From contig CAZKHU010000077.1 of assembly GCA_964552725.1 (NCBI GenBank), positions 1 through 14,241 on the forward strand: a stretch of DNA of 14,241 nucleotides, given 5' to 3'. The notes beneath the pieces were generated by a model that was not told the origin of the DNA, searched no databases, and saw only the letters and a program-made list of their open reading frames with translations. The DNA comes from DYTH01 sp964552725 (GTDB lineage: Bacteria; Desulfobacterota; Syntrophia; Syntrophales; UBA5619). The position numbers were made by a program, and so were the translations under genes. This document shows positions 13,658 to 14,241 of this stretch, in pieces (the stretch's first letter is position 1; each line of letters opens with the position of its first letter).

Positions 13658-14241
13658 ATGCTTGTCCTGAACAGGTTATTGCGCAACCGAAACGTTCTTT
13701 TCCCCGTGGCCCTAACTTTGGGGCTCTTCATTCCTCAGGCGGCGCCCTTGACGAGCCATTTGGTGCTGCCTGCGCTCGCCCTGACCATGATCATCTCGAC
13801 AATGGAAATCGGCAACGACCTTTTCAGCCGGTCCCGCCAGCTCCTTTTGCCCGCCCTTATCGGAATAGTCATGAACTACGTTCTTCTGAGCGGCGTCATC
13901 ATCGCGCTCGGCGCCATCCTGCTGAAGGACGAAAAACTCTGGAGAGGCATTGTCCTGCTGGCAGCGGTTCCCCCGGCCATCGCCGTCATCCCTTTTTCAG
14001 TTTTTCTCGATGGCAATAAAGATTTATCATTGATAGGGACTGTCGGCGCTTACATGGGAGGGCTGGTTGTCATGCCGCTTATTGCTTTTGCCCTGCTCAG
14101 CCCCGCTGCTTTTGACCCGATCAGGCTCCTTGCTGCGGTATTCGAGCTGATTATCCTGCCGCTCTTGATCTCGCGCTTCATGATATCGAAGAAATTGAGC
14201 AAAAACGTAGCCCCCTGGAAGGGAGAAATAACAAACTGGAG
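13658..14241 (+). CDS. Bile acid:sodium symporter-family transporter, 5' part
   Basis: Partial gene; an open frame of 194 codons from ATG 13658 continues past the window edge with no stop. GAGG (13647-13650) lies 7 bases before the ATG. The protein is strongly hydrophobic, with segments at about 12-28, 33-50, 62-88, 95-116, 127-148 and 157-172. LLAAVPPAIAVIPFSVFLDGN (100-120) and GAYMGGLVVMPLIAF (130-144) resemble the conserved transmembrane core of the BASS/SBF superfamily of Na+-coupled organic-anion transporters. The substrate cannot be told; distant relatives move bile acids, pantothenate, pyruvate or arsenite. It is 139 bases downstream of znuB on the same strand; whether it shares the zinc operon transcript is unknown. 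Confidence 0.7.
   Translation, partial: MLVLNRLLRNRNVLFPVALTLGLFIPQAAPLTSHLVLPALALTMIISTMEIGNDLFSRSRQLLLPALIGIVMNYVLLSGVIIALGAILLKDEKLWRGIVLLAAVPPAIAVIPFSVFLDGNKDLSLIGTVGAYMGGLVVMPLIAFALLSPAAFDPIRLLAAVFELIILPLLISRFMISKKLSKNVAPWKGEITNW

Noticed and set aside
1..14241. CRISPR arrays, tRNA or rRNA genes, insertion sequences, integrases or attachment sites
   Set aside because: Reading both strands showed no regularly spaced repeats, no tRNA-like cloverleaf, and no transposase or integrase motifs.

Overview
The window looks like a chromosomal piece of an anaerobic, redox-specialised bacterium, most likely a deltaproteobacterium (Desulfobacterota / Syntrophia-like). This is inferred from gene content: a HybA/HybB-type quinone-linked electron-transfer module followed by GcvH-like proteins, and a giant 2-hydroxyacyl-CoA dehydratase activase of the kind common in strict anaerobes. 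No rRNA, tRNA, CRISPR array, transposase or integrase was seen.

Region 1 (36-3801, + strand) is a tight operon. It encodes a Tat-exported four-cluster ferredoxin subunit (HybA-like), an NrfD/HybB-type membrane quinone-site subunit, and two consecutive GcvH-fold proteins. The first GcvH-like protein is membrane-anchored; the second carries an N-terminal Cys cluster. Both lack the lipoyl-accepting lysine in an ungapped alignment and share a C-terminal tail with a QDGG motif. The catalytic or cytochrome partner is not in the window and may lie upstream. A stem-loop region follows the last gene.

Region 2 (4116-6053) has a metallo-beta-lactamase-fold hydrolase on the + strand, convergent with a patatin-like (RssA-type) serine hydrolase on the - strand. 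Between the patatin gene and the next gene lies a short inverted-repeat element resembling a dispersed intergenic repeat.

Region 3 (6107-10396, - strand) is one 1429-residue protein. It fuses two activase (BadF/BadG/HgdC-type) ATPase modules, a Cys-rich linker, a DUF2229-like region and a C-terminal HgdB-like dehydratase region.

Region 4 (10397-13518, + strand) is a zinc-homeostasis operon: a Fur-family regulator (probably Zur), the periplasmic binding protein ZnuA, the ATPase ZnuC and the permease ZnuB. The gap between this operon and the giant activase gene holds two divergent promoter-like elements and an AT-rich palindrome. The palindrome overlaps the zur promoter and abuts the activase promoter, so one metal-responsive regulator might act on both.

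Region 5 (13658-14241) is the 5' part of a bile-acid:sodium-symporter-family transporter that runs off the window.

Most of the window is recognisable families. The least explained parts are the paired non-lipoylatable GcvH-like proteins in a respiratory operon and the possible regulatory link between zinc status and the dehydratase activase.
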